A stretch of DNA of 64,000 bases. It comes from Myxococcota bacterium (lineage in GTDB: Bacteria; Myxococcota_A; Polyangia; Polyangiales; JANWZI01). The first letter of the stretch is position 1. Every line of letters starts with the position of its first letter. This document shows positions 54,745 through 62,339 of the stretch, in pieces. The stretch is taken from positions 37,311 to 101,310 of the forward strand of contig JANWZI010000004.1 of NCBI GenBank assembly GCA_025054695.1, read 5' to 3'. Made by a program: the position numbers and the translations under genes. A model generated the notes under the pieces. That model searched no databases, was not told where the DNA came from, and saw only the letters and a list, made by a program, of their open reading frames with translations.

Positions 54745-55415
54745 CGCGTCGGGTTGTGCCGGCCGACGCCGGCCCGTGGGCGCAACGCGTCGATGACCTC
54801 CGCGGCGAGCTCACCGACCGTGGCCGGCGTCCCGTCATGGGCATCGGCGTCTATGCCCTCGAGCAGCCGCACCGTGCGCGCGTCCCCGCGCAAGCGCTCG
54901 ACGGCGTCGAGCAGCCCCGGGTCGCCCAGCTCGCCGCATGCCTCGAGCGCCGAAGCGACGACCTCGCCGTCGGGATGCGCGAGGAAGCGTCGCAGCAGGC
55001 GGGTTGCTCCGTCGGGCGCGATCTCGGCGATCAGATAGGGCAGCTCCTCGAGTGCTGGACCGGGTCGATCGGCCTCGAGCCGACGCTCGATGGCGCGGGC
55101 GACCTCGGCCCAGCGTTCGCTCGCCACGTCGAGCAACGCGTCGGCGGCGGCGCCGCGTACCGACGGGTCCTCGTCGTCGAGAATCTCGACGAGCGCGTCG
55201 GCCATTTCGGGGCCCGGAACCTGCGCGCACAGGTCCGCGAGCCGTTCGAGACGCATCGCGGCCTCGCGGCGGTCGTCGAGCGCTCGCGCCTCGCGCACCG
55301 CGTCCGTGAGCAGCGCGACCAGACGGGCCTCGGGCGTCGAAAGCAGACGCGCCTCGAGGGCGCGCAACTCGCGGTCCGCACGGAACAGCGCTTCGAGCGC
55401 CTCGCGCTCGGACAT
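54741..55415 (-). CDS. HEAT-repeat protein
   Basis: The 224-residue all-helical product shows HEAT-like units (MADALVEILDDEDPSVRGAAADALLDVASERW, EELPYLIAEIAPDGATRLLRRFLAHPDGEVVASALEACGELGDPGLLDAVERL). It carries no signal peptide or enzyme motif, so it is most likely an interaction scaffold in the cytoplasm. It is coupled to the methyltransferase downstream, which may be its partner. Confidence 0.8.
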   Translation of the reverse strand: MSEREALEALFRADRELRALEARLLSTPEARLVALLTDAVREARALDDRREAAMRLERLADLCAQVPGPEMADALVEILDDEDPSVRGAAADALLDVASERWAEVARAIERRLEADRPGPALEELPYLIAEIAPDGATRLLRRFLAHPDGEVVASALEACGELGDPGLLDAVERLRGDARTVRLLEGIDADAHDGTPATVGELAAEVIDALRPRAGVGRHNPTR

Positions 55416-55448
55416 GGCGAGGGAGAATCGTGGCCACGCTGCATGTCG

Positions 55449-57827
55449 TCAAGACCGTGCGAAGCCGCCTTCCTCCGTGGGCGCGTGACCGTCGAGTCGA
55501 CGCTTGCGGCGGCGCGTCGCGACACGGCGCCGCATCATCGCTCCGACTGCGGCAAGCAAGAGCACGCCGATCGACCGCGCGGATCCATCGGGTGTGGCGG
55601 CCGCCCTCGCGAGGGCGCAGCCTCCGCCACGCACCTCGAGCGGACGCCGCGCATCCGCATGGCCGCCGTCGCCTGCGGCATCGGCGGTGGCCGCGTCGAG
55701 CCCCGCATCGGTGACCGCCGCGTCCTCGACGCCCGCGTCGCGTACCGGTTCGTGGCAACCCCCGGATCCGTCGCACACGGCATCGCCCGGACATTCCGCT
55801 TCGGGATCGGTGCCGTCCGCGTGCGGTGTGCATCGGCCCGCCGCGCCGTCCGCGGCGCAGCGCTCGCAGCGGCCCTCACAGGCGCGGTCGCAGCAGACGC
55901 CATCGACGCAGAATCCGCTCTGGCACATCCCGGCGCGTTCGCAGGCCGCCCCTTCGGGCAGGTCGGCCACGCATCGACCCTCGGGGTCGCAGTAGCTCGC
56001 TGCGACGCAGTGCGTGTCGTCGGTGCAGCCCGACGCACAGCTACGTGGGTCGGCGCACGCCGAACCGTCAGGACAAGGCACAGGTCTACCCGGCACGCAC
56101 GAGCCGCTTCCGTCGCACGTTGGCGCCGGTGTCAGCATGCCCATGCTGCAGCTCGGATCGCCGCAGAGCACACCGGCGGGGCGCGGCGCGTACGCCGTCG
56201 CGCTCGTGCCCGGCAGGCACGCCATGCACGGGTTGGCCGGGTCGGAGCTGCCCTCCGTCACGCACAAGCCGCCGATGATGCAGTGACCCGCCATCACCGT
56301 CGCCGCACAGCGGTCGCCCGCCTCGTCACAACCGTCGGCGGTGCACGACAGGCCGTCGCTGCAGTCGCGCGAAGTGCCGGTGCAGTTGCCGGATCCGTCG
56401 CAGGCGTCCATGACCGTGCAGAACTGCCCGTCGTCGCACGCGCTGCCCGCGGGGCGCGGGACGTACCCGGAGGTCGACCGCGCCGGGTCGCAAATCCGGC
56501 ACGCATTCGAGGGGTCGCCGCTCCCGGCGGCGACGCACGATCCGCCGATCAGACAGAATCCGCCCAGCAACGTCGAGGCGCAGCGGTCGGCGCCCTCGTC
56601 GCACATGTCCGCCGTGCACGCGATGCCGTCGGCGCAGTCCCGCGGCCGGCCCGAACAGCTCCCGCTCCCATCGCATGCGTCGGCCACGGTGCAGAAAAGC
56701 CCGTCGTCGCACGCGCGGCCCGTCGCGGGCCGGAACGTACACGCCCCGGCGCTGCAATCGTCGTCGGTGCACAAATTGCCGTCGTTGCAATTGCGGCAGG
56801 CCGCGCCCGCCGAGCCGCACGCCGAGGGGGTGGTGCCGGAAACGCAAGCCGTTCCCGTCCAGCATCCCGTGCAACACGATCCCGATCGGCACGTCCCGGG
56901 GACGCCTCCGACGCTGCAGGCGGCTCCTTCGACGCACGAGGCGGCGTCGCAGCGGCTTTCGACTTCGGCCACGCTGGATCCCCAGACGTAGCGGAACCGG
57001 AACGTGGTGCTCGCGCCGACGGCGAGGCTCGGCTCGCGGAAGATGATGGCGAAGCCGAGATCGCCGTCGGTGTCTCCGGGGTCGGACGGCGCCGACCAGT
57101 CGGCCGAGGGCGCCGTCCCGGTCGTGCAGCAGCCGGGATAGAAGTGGACGCGCGCCCGGCCGTCGTTCGCGCACATGCCCAGCACGGCGGAGATCGGTGC
57201 GGTGATCCCGGCCGTCGCAAGGGCCCAGGAGCCCACCGGCGGCTGGCGCCGGACGTCGTTGCGGGTCGTCGGTCCGGGCCCACCGGGACATCCGGAGCCG
57301 TGGTCGGGGTCGCCCGCCATACGGAAGTAGACCTCGGTAAGCGAGACCGAACCGCTGTTCGTCAGCACCGCCTCGACTTCGACGTGATGCTGATCGGCCG
57401 GGACCGTGTAGCGGAGCGCGACCGTGAGGGCCGTCGAGCCGTTGACGTACCGGCCGCTCCACGTCACGTCGCGTCCCGAGATGCTCGGCCCCGACACGCG
57501 TGGAATGGCGGCCAACGGCGCTGCGCCTTCGACGCCGTTCGTGGCCTGGAACGTACCGCCGCTGCTGGTCAGTTGAATCGTGAAGCTGTGGTACGCAAAC
57601 CCGGGGTGGAACGTGTCGCACGTCGTCGTGCCGCCCGGCGTCGAGCGCCAGCGCATGCTCCGCGCGGCGCCGTAGTTCATCATGTGCCCCTCGACGCCGA
57701 CGGCCACGTAGTCGACGTACGTGCCCGTCAGTTCGACCTGAGCCGACACGTGCGGGGTCGAGACGACGGCGAGCACGAAGGGAAACGACCATCGACCCGG
57801 TCGCGCGCGGCGATCCGACCGCTTCAT
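55449..57827 (-). CDS. Secreted Cys-rich protein with MYXO-CTERM-like tail
   Basis: The 792-residue product has a signal peptide (WSFPFVLAVVSTPHVSAQ). A beta-rich N-terminal domain of about 300 residues follows (YVDYVAVGVEGHMMNYG, TVPADQHHVEVEAVLTNSG). Then come many Cys-repeat units of the kind CDDGLFCTVADACDGSGSCSG and CADGIACTADMCDEGADRC. The C-terminus has GGGCALAR, a hydrophobic SIGVLLLAAVGAMM and RRRVATRRRKRR, close to a MYXO-CTERM sorting signal, which suggests surface anchoring. The OmpA-family gene ahead overlaps it by four bases (ATGA). An adhesive or matrix role is a guess. Confidence 0.8.
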   Translation of the reverse strand: MKRSDRRARPGRWSFPFVLAVVSTPHVSAQVELTGTYVDYVAVGVEGHMMNYGAARSMRWRSTPGGTTTCDTFHPGFAYHSFTIQLTSSGGTFQATNGVEGAAPLAAIPRVSGPSISGRDVTWSGRYVNGSTALTVALRYTVPADQHHVEVEAVLTNSGSVSLTEVYFRMAGDPDHGSGCPGGPGPTTRNDVRRQPPVGSWALATAGITAPISAVLGMCANDGRARVHFYPGCCTTGTAPSADWSAPSDPGDTDGDLGFAIIFREPSLAVGASTTFRFRYVWGSSVAEVESRCDAASCVEGAACSVGGVPGTCRSGSCCTGCWTGTACVSGTTPSACGSAGAACRNCNDGNLCTDDDCSAGACTFRPATGRACDDGLFCTVADACDGSGSCSGRPRDCADGIACTADMCDEGADRCASTLLGGFCLIGGSCVAAGSGDPSNACRICDPARSTSGYVPRPAGSACDDGQFCTVMDACDGSGNCTGTSRDCSDGLSCTADGCDEAGDRCAATVMAGHCIIGGLCVTEGSSDPANPCMACLPGTSATAYAPRPAGVLCGDPSCSMGMLTPAPTCDGSGSCVPGRPVPCPDGSACADPRSCASGCTDDTHCVAASYCDPEGRCVADLPEGAACERAGMCQSGFCVDGVCCDRACEGRCERCAADGAAGRCTPHADGTDPEAECPGDAVCDGSGGCHEPVRDAGVEDAAVTDAGLDAATADAAGDGGHADARRPLEVRGGGCALARAAATPDGSARSIGVLLLAAVGAMMRRRVATRRRKRRLDGHAPTEEGGFARS

Positions 57828-59482
57828 CGTCCACCTCCTCCCGACGCCGGCGTGCGCTCGACGATGCGAAACTCCACGCGACGATTGCGCCGCCGATTTT
57901 CCTCGGAATCGTTGGCCACGAGCGGCCGCGTCAATCCGAATCCCTCATGGCGGAGCCGGCGTCGATCGACGCCCCGTTCGACAAGCCACTCGTACACCGC
58001 TCGGGCGCGCTGTCGCGACAGTCGGAGATTGAACGCTTCGGTGCCCTCGTCGCTCGTATGGCCCTCAATGCTCAGCACGCGGATGTCGGGGTGATCCCGG
58101 AGGATGGCCAGAATCTGCTCGAGCGTCGGCGCGCTCTCGGGAAGCAGCTCCGCGCGACCGACCGCGAACGGGATGGGCGCCGGAAGCCGCAACTCGCTCT
58201 GCTCGATGCGTACCGCGTCGGGGCATCCGTCGTCGTCTTCGTAACGGTTGACCGTCTCAGCTTCGTTCGGACACGCATCGATGCCGTCGGCGAACCCATC
58301 GCCGTCGTTGTCCCGATCGGGGCACCCGTCCGCGTCGTCGACGCCGTCGCGATCCTCCGGTCGCGAGACGCAACGGTCCGCGCCGTCCGCGATTCCGTCG
58401 CCGTCGTTGTCGGGATCGGGGCACCCGTCCTCGTCGTCGTGGCCGTCGGCGTCCTCGGGCTCGGACGGGCACCGATCCGAAGGGTCCACGAGACCGTCGC
58501 GGTCCGTGTCGGCGCTCGGGCGCGGCACGTCCGGCATGGGCTCGGGCGGCGCCGGACGCGGACGCACGTAGCCGACCGAAGCGAGCGCGCGGAACGCGGG
58601 CGTACCGACGCCCTGCGACAGTCCCGGGCCACCGCCGCCACTCACGGTGAGCCCCGAACCACTCGTCCATCGCACGGCCGCGAGCGCTTCGAGCCGCGTG
58701 GAGACGCGACCGAAGAGCCCCTCGCCCACGAGGGCCGTCTCGCCGAGAACCTCGGCAACCACCTCGAGACCCGCTCCGACCGGCAATCGCGTGCCGGCAC
58801 CCATCAGCAGCTCGGGTCCGACGCGCGCGTTGGCGAGCTGCCGCGAGGGGCGATACGTGACGCCGACGCGCGCGAGCAACGCCCAACCATCCGGCATCAC
58901 GAACGCGGGAATCACGGCCGCCGTGGCGCCCAGCCCACCGTCGCCGGACAGCTCGTCGCGCGAGCCGAATGGAAGCCGGAAGGCGGTGGTCGCCGCGAGC
59001 TGAAGGCCCTGCTCGTCGCGTCCGAGAAGCCGGGCCTTGCCCCCGATCCATCCGTCTTGCAGGGCAAACGAGGCGGGCGAAGGCCACTCGGCTCCCGCGT
59101 CGCCGGATTGATGGAGAGCGAGCGGGAGCGCGACGTGCGCCTCGAAACGGTCGAGCAGACCGATGGCGAACAGCACGTGCGCCAGGAGCTGATGGTCGAC
59201 GATGCGTGCGCGCTCCGGCCCCCCACCGCGCTCTCCGACGACGAGCGGGGCCCGCGCGTAGTCGAGCGCGAGCCGGAGCGACCAGCGCTCGGGACCGAGC
59301 GTCCGCGCCGTCGGGAGCTCGATGCCGTCCTCCGCCGAGGGGGCGGGCCTGTGGCGCGCGACGCCGAACTGCGCCCCCGCTCGCGACGACGCGAGCGGCG
59401 CCGCGGCCACGAGCCCCACGACCAGCGCCCAGAGAGGCGACCACGGGGCCGGAACGCGCACCGCGCGCATCGACTCCAGCAT
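57824..59482 (-). CDS. OmpA-family outer-membrane protein with thrombospondin type 3 repeats
   Basis: The 552-residue product has a signal peptide (PLWALVVGLVAAAPLASSRAGA) and a beta-barrel-like region of about 280 residues. Calcium-binding type 3 repeats follow (DTDRDGLVDPSDRCPSEPED, DNDGDGIADGADRC, DNDGDGFADGIDACPNEAET). The C-terminal OmpA peptidoglycan-binding domain has FAVGRAELLPES, VLSIEGHTSDEGTEAFNLRLSRQRARAVYEWL and NRRRNRRVEFRIV. It ties the outer membrane to the wall. It is coupled to the Cys-rich MYXO-CTERM gene, so the pair may assemble together at the cell surface. Confidence 0.92.
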   Translation of the reverse strand: MLESMRAVRVPAPWSPLWALVVGLVAAAPLASSRAGAQFGVARHRPAPSAEDGIELPTARTLGPERWSLRLALDYARAPLVVGERGGGPERARIVDHQLLAHVLFAIGLLDRFEAHVALPLALHQSGDAGAEWPSPASFALQDGWIGGKARLLGRDEQGLQLAATTAFRLPFGSRDELSGDGGLGATAAVIPAFVMPDGWALLARVGVTYRPSRQLANARVGPELLMGAGTRLPVGAGLEVVAEVLGETALVGEGLFGRVSTRLEALAAVRWTSGSGLTVSGGGGPGLSQGVGTPAFRALASVGYVRPRPAPPEPMPDVPRPSADTDRDGLVDPSDRCPSEPEDADGHDDEDGCPDPDNDGDGIADGADRCVSRPEDRDGVDDADGCPDRDNDGDGFADGIDACPNEAETVNRYEDDDGCPDAVRIEQSELRLPAPIPFAVGRAELLPESAPTLEQILAILRDHPDIRVLSIEGHTSDEGTEAFNLRLSRQRARAVYEWLVERGVDRRRLRHEGFGLTRPLVANDSEENRRRNRRVEFRIVERTPASGGGGR

Positions 59483-59530
59483 GCCTCCACCGCCGCCCCT
59501 CGTGTCAATGCGCGAGGAGCGCGGGCGCGA

Positions 59531-60250
59531 TCAGGAAAGCGCGGGCGTGGGAAGCCGGCCGTCGACCTCGAAGCACGCGCGGTCGAACGCATGGCGCTGC
59601 GCATCGGGGCTTCTGGCCGTCGCCACGGATCGGGGCGAGATCTCCACGCGCGCGCGGGTTGCGACGCACCACCACTCCTGCAAATCCCACGGCTCGGGCC
59701 GACCGAACACCGGCTCGAAGAGCGCGATGCACGTGCCGCGATCCGGGTCTCGCGCACTTCGATAGAGACACGCCTCGATCCCGGCCTCGCGCAACCGGCG
59801 TCCCAGAAGCTGCGAGGCGGTGTAGCGGACGGGCGAGCTGATCTCGCGCTCGAATGCGTCGAACGGCGGTGCGGTCAGATCGACGGCTCGACGCGCGTCG
59901 ATGGCCGCGCGGAACGACGTGAGCCCCACCGACAGCGGTTCGATGCGCGCGGCCGTGCCCTCGAGGAAAACGAGTCGGTAGTAGGCGACTTCCGCAAAGG
60001 CCGTCGGCAACCGGAGCGCGCCGTACCACGCGCCGCGCTCGGTCGGAGCTCCGAAGCGCGAGCCGCGCACAAGCGGCGGATACCGGAACGGGGTGGAAAG
60101 CAGGTAGTGCAGCCGGTCGAAGCGGGGGCCGCGCGGCATGGGAGGCTTAACGGCCTCGAGCAGCCGCTCGAGCACGATCTGCTCGGCGTCGGTGTCGACG
60201 AGCTTGCGGGTCGAGACGACGCTCTGCGACTCGACGACGCGATGGGCCAC
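59531..60250 (-). CDS. RES-domain toxin of a type II toxin-antitoxin pair
   Basis: The reading from the first GTG in a family-typical N-terminus (VAHRVVESQSVVSTRKLVDTDAEQIVLERLLEAVKPP) gives about 239 residues; an upstream ATG within the antitoxin gene is also possible. RES blocks are RYPPLVRGSRFGAPTERGAWYGAL (Arg), AFAEVAYYRLVFLE (Glu), ISSPVRYTASQLLGRRLREAGIEACLYRSAR, and the family end. RES toxins degrade or phosphorolyse NAD+, or ADP-ribosylate targets. The antitoxin gene lies 19 bases upstream on the same strand, the normal order for this family. Confidence 0.85.
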   Translation of the reverse strand: MAHRVVESQSVVSTRKLVDTDAEQIVLERLLEAVKPPMPRGPRFDRLHYLLSTPFRYPPLVRGSRFGAPTERGAWYGALRLPTAFAEVAYYRLVFLEGTAARIEPLSVGLTSFRAAIDARRAVDLTAPPFDAFEREISSPVRYTASQLLGRRLREAGIEACLYRSARDPDRGTCIALFEPVFGRPEPWDLQEWWCVATRARVEISPRSVATARSPDAQRHAFDRACFEVDGRLPTPALS

Positions 60251-60269
60251 GCGCCGCAGCCGCCGCGGC

Positions 60270-60656
60270 TCACAGCGTGCCGCGCATCGCGTCCAGATAT
60301 CCGGCGACACGAACCAGCCCTTCGACGCGCGCAAGCAGCGCGATCGGCTCCCCTCCCAGGTGCGCGTTGGGCGCGCGCATCCAGGCGCGCGCGGCCTGCG
60401 CGTCTCCGCCGACCAGCGCGTCGAGGCTGCGGAACACGCGCACGAGCAGCGCGCCCAGCTCGCCCTCCTTGCTCGCCGGGTCGAGCCCGCGCCGTCCGGC
60501 GTACAGTCGGGAGACAGTCGCCTCGCTCGCGCCGAGCACCGCCGCCAGCTCTCGCTGGGTCATGCCGAGCGCTTCGGCGGCGCGCCGCGTGGCCTTGGCG
60601 AGCACGGCGGCCGGATCGGGCGCGTCGGCGGGATCGGAAATGGCCGGGGCCGCCAT
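60270..60656 (-). CDS. Xre/MbcA/ParS-type antitoxin
   Basis: The 128-residue product has an N-terminal helix-turn-helix (EALGMTQRELAAVLGASEATVSRLYAGRR) and a C-terminal toxin-binding domain of the DUF2384 type (GELGALLVRVFRSLDALVGGDAQAARAWMRAPNAHLGGEPIALL). It would neutralise the RES toxin and repress its own promoter. No clear Shine-Dalgarno precedes the ATG, so a leaderless or short-leader mRNA is possible. The proximal region has a near-palindromic TAACCGTTTA. Confidence 0.9.
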   Translation of the reverse strand: MAAPAISDPADAPDPAAVLAKATRRAAEALGMTQRELAAVLGASEATVSRLYAGRRGLDPASKEGELGALLVRVFRSLDALVGGDAQAARAWMRAPNAHLGGEPIALLARVEGLVRVAGYLDAMRGTL

Positions 60657-60759
60657 GTTCCATGGGAAAGACTAACCGTTTAATCCTTCTCCTGCAAGCA
60701 TCCACCACTCGCATCGTCGGTTGGGCGACGGCGGATCGTCCAGAGGCGGACACCGGTAA

Positions 60760-60940
60760 CCGAGCCGGAGCCGGAGCCCGAGCCCGAGTCCGAGCCCGAG
60801 GCCGAGCCCGAATCCGAGACCGAGACCGAGTCCGAGTCGGAGCCCGAGCCCGAGTCCGAGCCCGAGTCCGAGTCCGAGCCCGAGTCCGAGTCCGAGCCCG
60901 TGACCGAGTCCGAAACCGAGACCGAGCTCGAGCCCCCGCC
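60760..60940 (+). repeat. GAGYCC hexanucleotide array 7 (about 180 bp)
   Basis: About thirty units of GAGYCC on the plus strand, alternating GAGTCC/GAGCCC with GAATCC and GAGACC variants. It is one of the cleanest arrays. It lies in the 315-bp gap between the antitoxin start and the metK stop, about 30 bases from the latter. The rest of the gap shows no gene. Confidence 0.95.
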
Positions 60941-60971
60941 CGCGTCACGTCCGGCGCGAGCCGTCCTTTCG

Positions 60972-62243
60972 TCAGGCCTCGGCGCGCGCGGCCGACGAGG
61001 ACCGCGAACGGCGCGCGGGCTGCGCGCGAGTGCCCTGCTCGGCGCCCGAGCCATTGACCGGCTTGCCCTTGACGCGCGGCGGCAGCAGGCGATCGGCGAG
61101 CTCCTCGGCTCGGTCCGTCCTCTCCCACGTGAAAGACTTCTCGGTTCGTCCGAAGTGGCCGTAGGCCGCCGTGGCCTTGTAGATGGGCCGCTGTAGATCG
61201 AGCGTCTCGATGATGGCGCGCGGGCGAAAGTCGAACATCTCCGACACGGCGGCCGCGATGCGTGCGTCGTCCACCTTGCCCGTGCCGAAGGTGGTCACGT
61301 AAACGCCCATCGGCCGGGCGACGCCGATCGCGTAGGCGACCTGGACCTCGGCGCGCCGCGCGAGCCCGGCGGCGACGACGTTCTTGGCGACGTATCGCGC
61401 GAAGTAGCACGCGCTGCGGTCCACTTTCGTCGGGTCCTTGCCGCTGAACGCGCCGCCGCCGTGCCGGCCCATGCCTCCGTAGGTGTCGACGATGATCTTG
61501 CGCCCCGTCAGACCCGCATCGCCGTACGGCCCACCGATCACGAACCGCCCGGTGGGATTGACCCAGAACTTCGTCTGCCGGTCGATCCACTCGGCGGGCA
61601 CGACGGGTCGGATGACGTGCTCGACGATTGCCTCCTTGATGTCGCGATGCTTGATGCCGTCCGCGTGCTGGGCGCTCACCACGATGGCCTCCGCGCGGAC
61701 GACGCGGCCGCCCTCGTCGTATTCGAGCGTGACCTGCGTCTTGCCGTCGGGCCGCAGCCACGGCAGCTCGCCCGACTTGCGCACGCGCGCGAGCTGGCGG
61801 GCCAGCCGGTGCGCCAGATCGATGGGGGCGGGCATGAACGTGCGGGTCTCGTCGGTCGCGTATCCGAACATCAGGCCCTGATCGCCCGCGCCCTGCTCCT
61901 TGTAGAGCCCGGCACCCTCGTCGACGCCCATCGCGATGTCGGGCGATTGCTTCTCGATCGCGCTGAGCACCGCGCACGTGTTGGCGTCGAAGCCCATCGA
62001 CGAGTCCGTGTAGCCGATCTCGCGGATCGTCGCGCGCACCAGCTCGGGCAAGTCGACCCAGGCCTCCGTCGTGATCTCGCCCGCGACCACCGCGAAGCCC
62101 GTCTTGACCATGGTCTCGCACGCGACGCGCGCCTTCGGGTCCTGCGCGAGGATCGCGTCGAGCACCGCGTCGCTGATCTGGTCGCAGATCTTGTCGGGAT
62201 GTCCTTCGGTGACGGACTCGGAGGTGAAGACGACTCGGCCCAT
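60972..62243 (-). CDS. metK: S-adenosylmethionine synthetase
   Basis: The 423-residue MetK condenses ATP and methionine into SAM. It has all hallmarks: [40 protein letters not shown], the flexible loop [56 protein letters not shown] nonconserved Ala/Arg/Ser tail of roughly 30 residues ([22 protein letters not shown]) follows the normal end. GAGGAG lies six bases before the ATG. It supplies methyl donor for the CheR and methyltransferase genes of the window, as for the whole cell. Confidence 0.98.
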   Translation of the reverse strand: MGRVVFTSESVTEGHPDKICDQISDAVLDAILAQDPKARVACETMVKTGFAVVAGEITTEAWVDLPELVRATIREIGYTDSSMGFDANTCAVLSAIEKQSPDIAMGVDEGAGLYKEQGAGDQGLMFGYATDETRTFMPAPIDLAHRLARQLARVRKSGELPWLRPDGKTQVTLEYDEGGRVVRAEAIVVSAQHADGIKHRDIKEAIVEHVIRPVVPAEWIDRQTKFWVNPTGRFVIGGPYGDAGLTGRKIIVDTYGGMGRHGGGAFSGKDPTKVDRSACYFARYVAKNVVAAGLARRAEVQVAYAIGVARPMGVYVTTFGTGKVDDARIAAAVSEMFDFRPRAIIETLDLQRPIYKATAAYGHFGRTEKSFTWERTDRAEELADRLLPPRVKGKPVNGSGAEQGTRAQPARRSRSSSAARAEA

Positions 62244-62270
62244 GCGCTCCTCGGACGCGGTGTGGGGATC

Positions 62271-62290
62271 GGGCCGCTTGTAGACGGCCC
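62271..62290. promoter_or_regulatory. Palindrome over the metK -10 box
   Basis: GGGCCG-CTTGTAGA-CGGCCC, 6+8+6, covers the predicted -10 of metK. As the transcript would start downstream of it, a DNA operator is more likely than an RNA hairpin. No known MetJ or SahR-type consensus is claimed. Confidence 0.4.
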
Positions 62291-62305
62291 CCCTCGGGGT
62301 GTCAA
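62277..62305 (-). promoter_or_regulatory. sigma70-like promoter of metK
   Basis: On the minus strand, TTGACA and TACAAG are spaced by exactly 17 bases, with predicted initiation about 27 bases before the ATG. It is the best -35 match in the window. It lies in a 96-bp divergent region shared with the lipoprotein gene to the right. Confidence 0.65.
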
Positions 62306-62339
62306 ACGGAGCGCGGCGAGGCTACGCTAAAGGGGATCC

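Noticed and set aside
8668-60940. CRISPR or integron-like repeat arrays
   Set aside because: The units are 6 bp and contiguous, with no spacers and no cas or integrase gene nearby.
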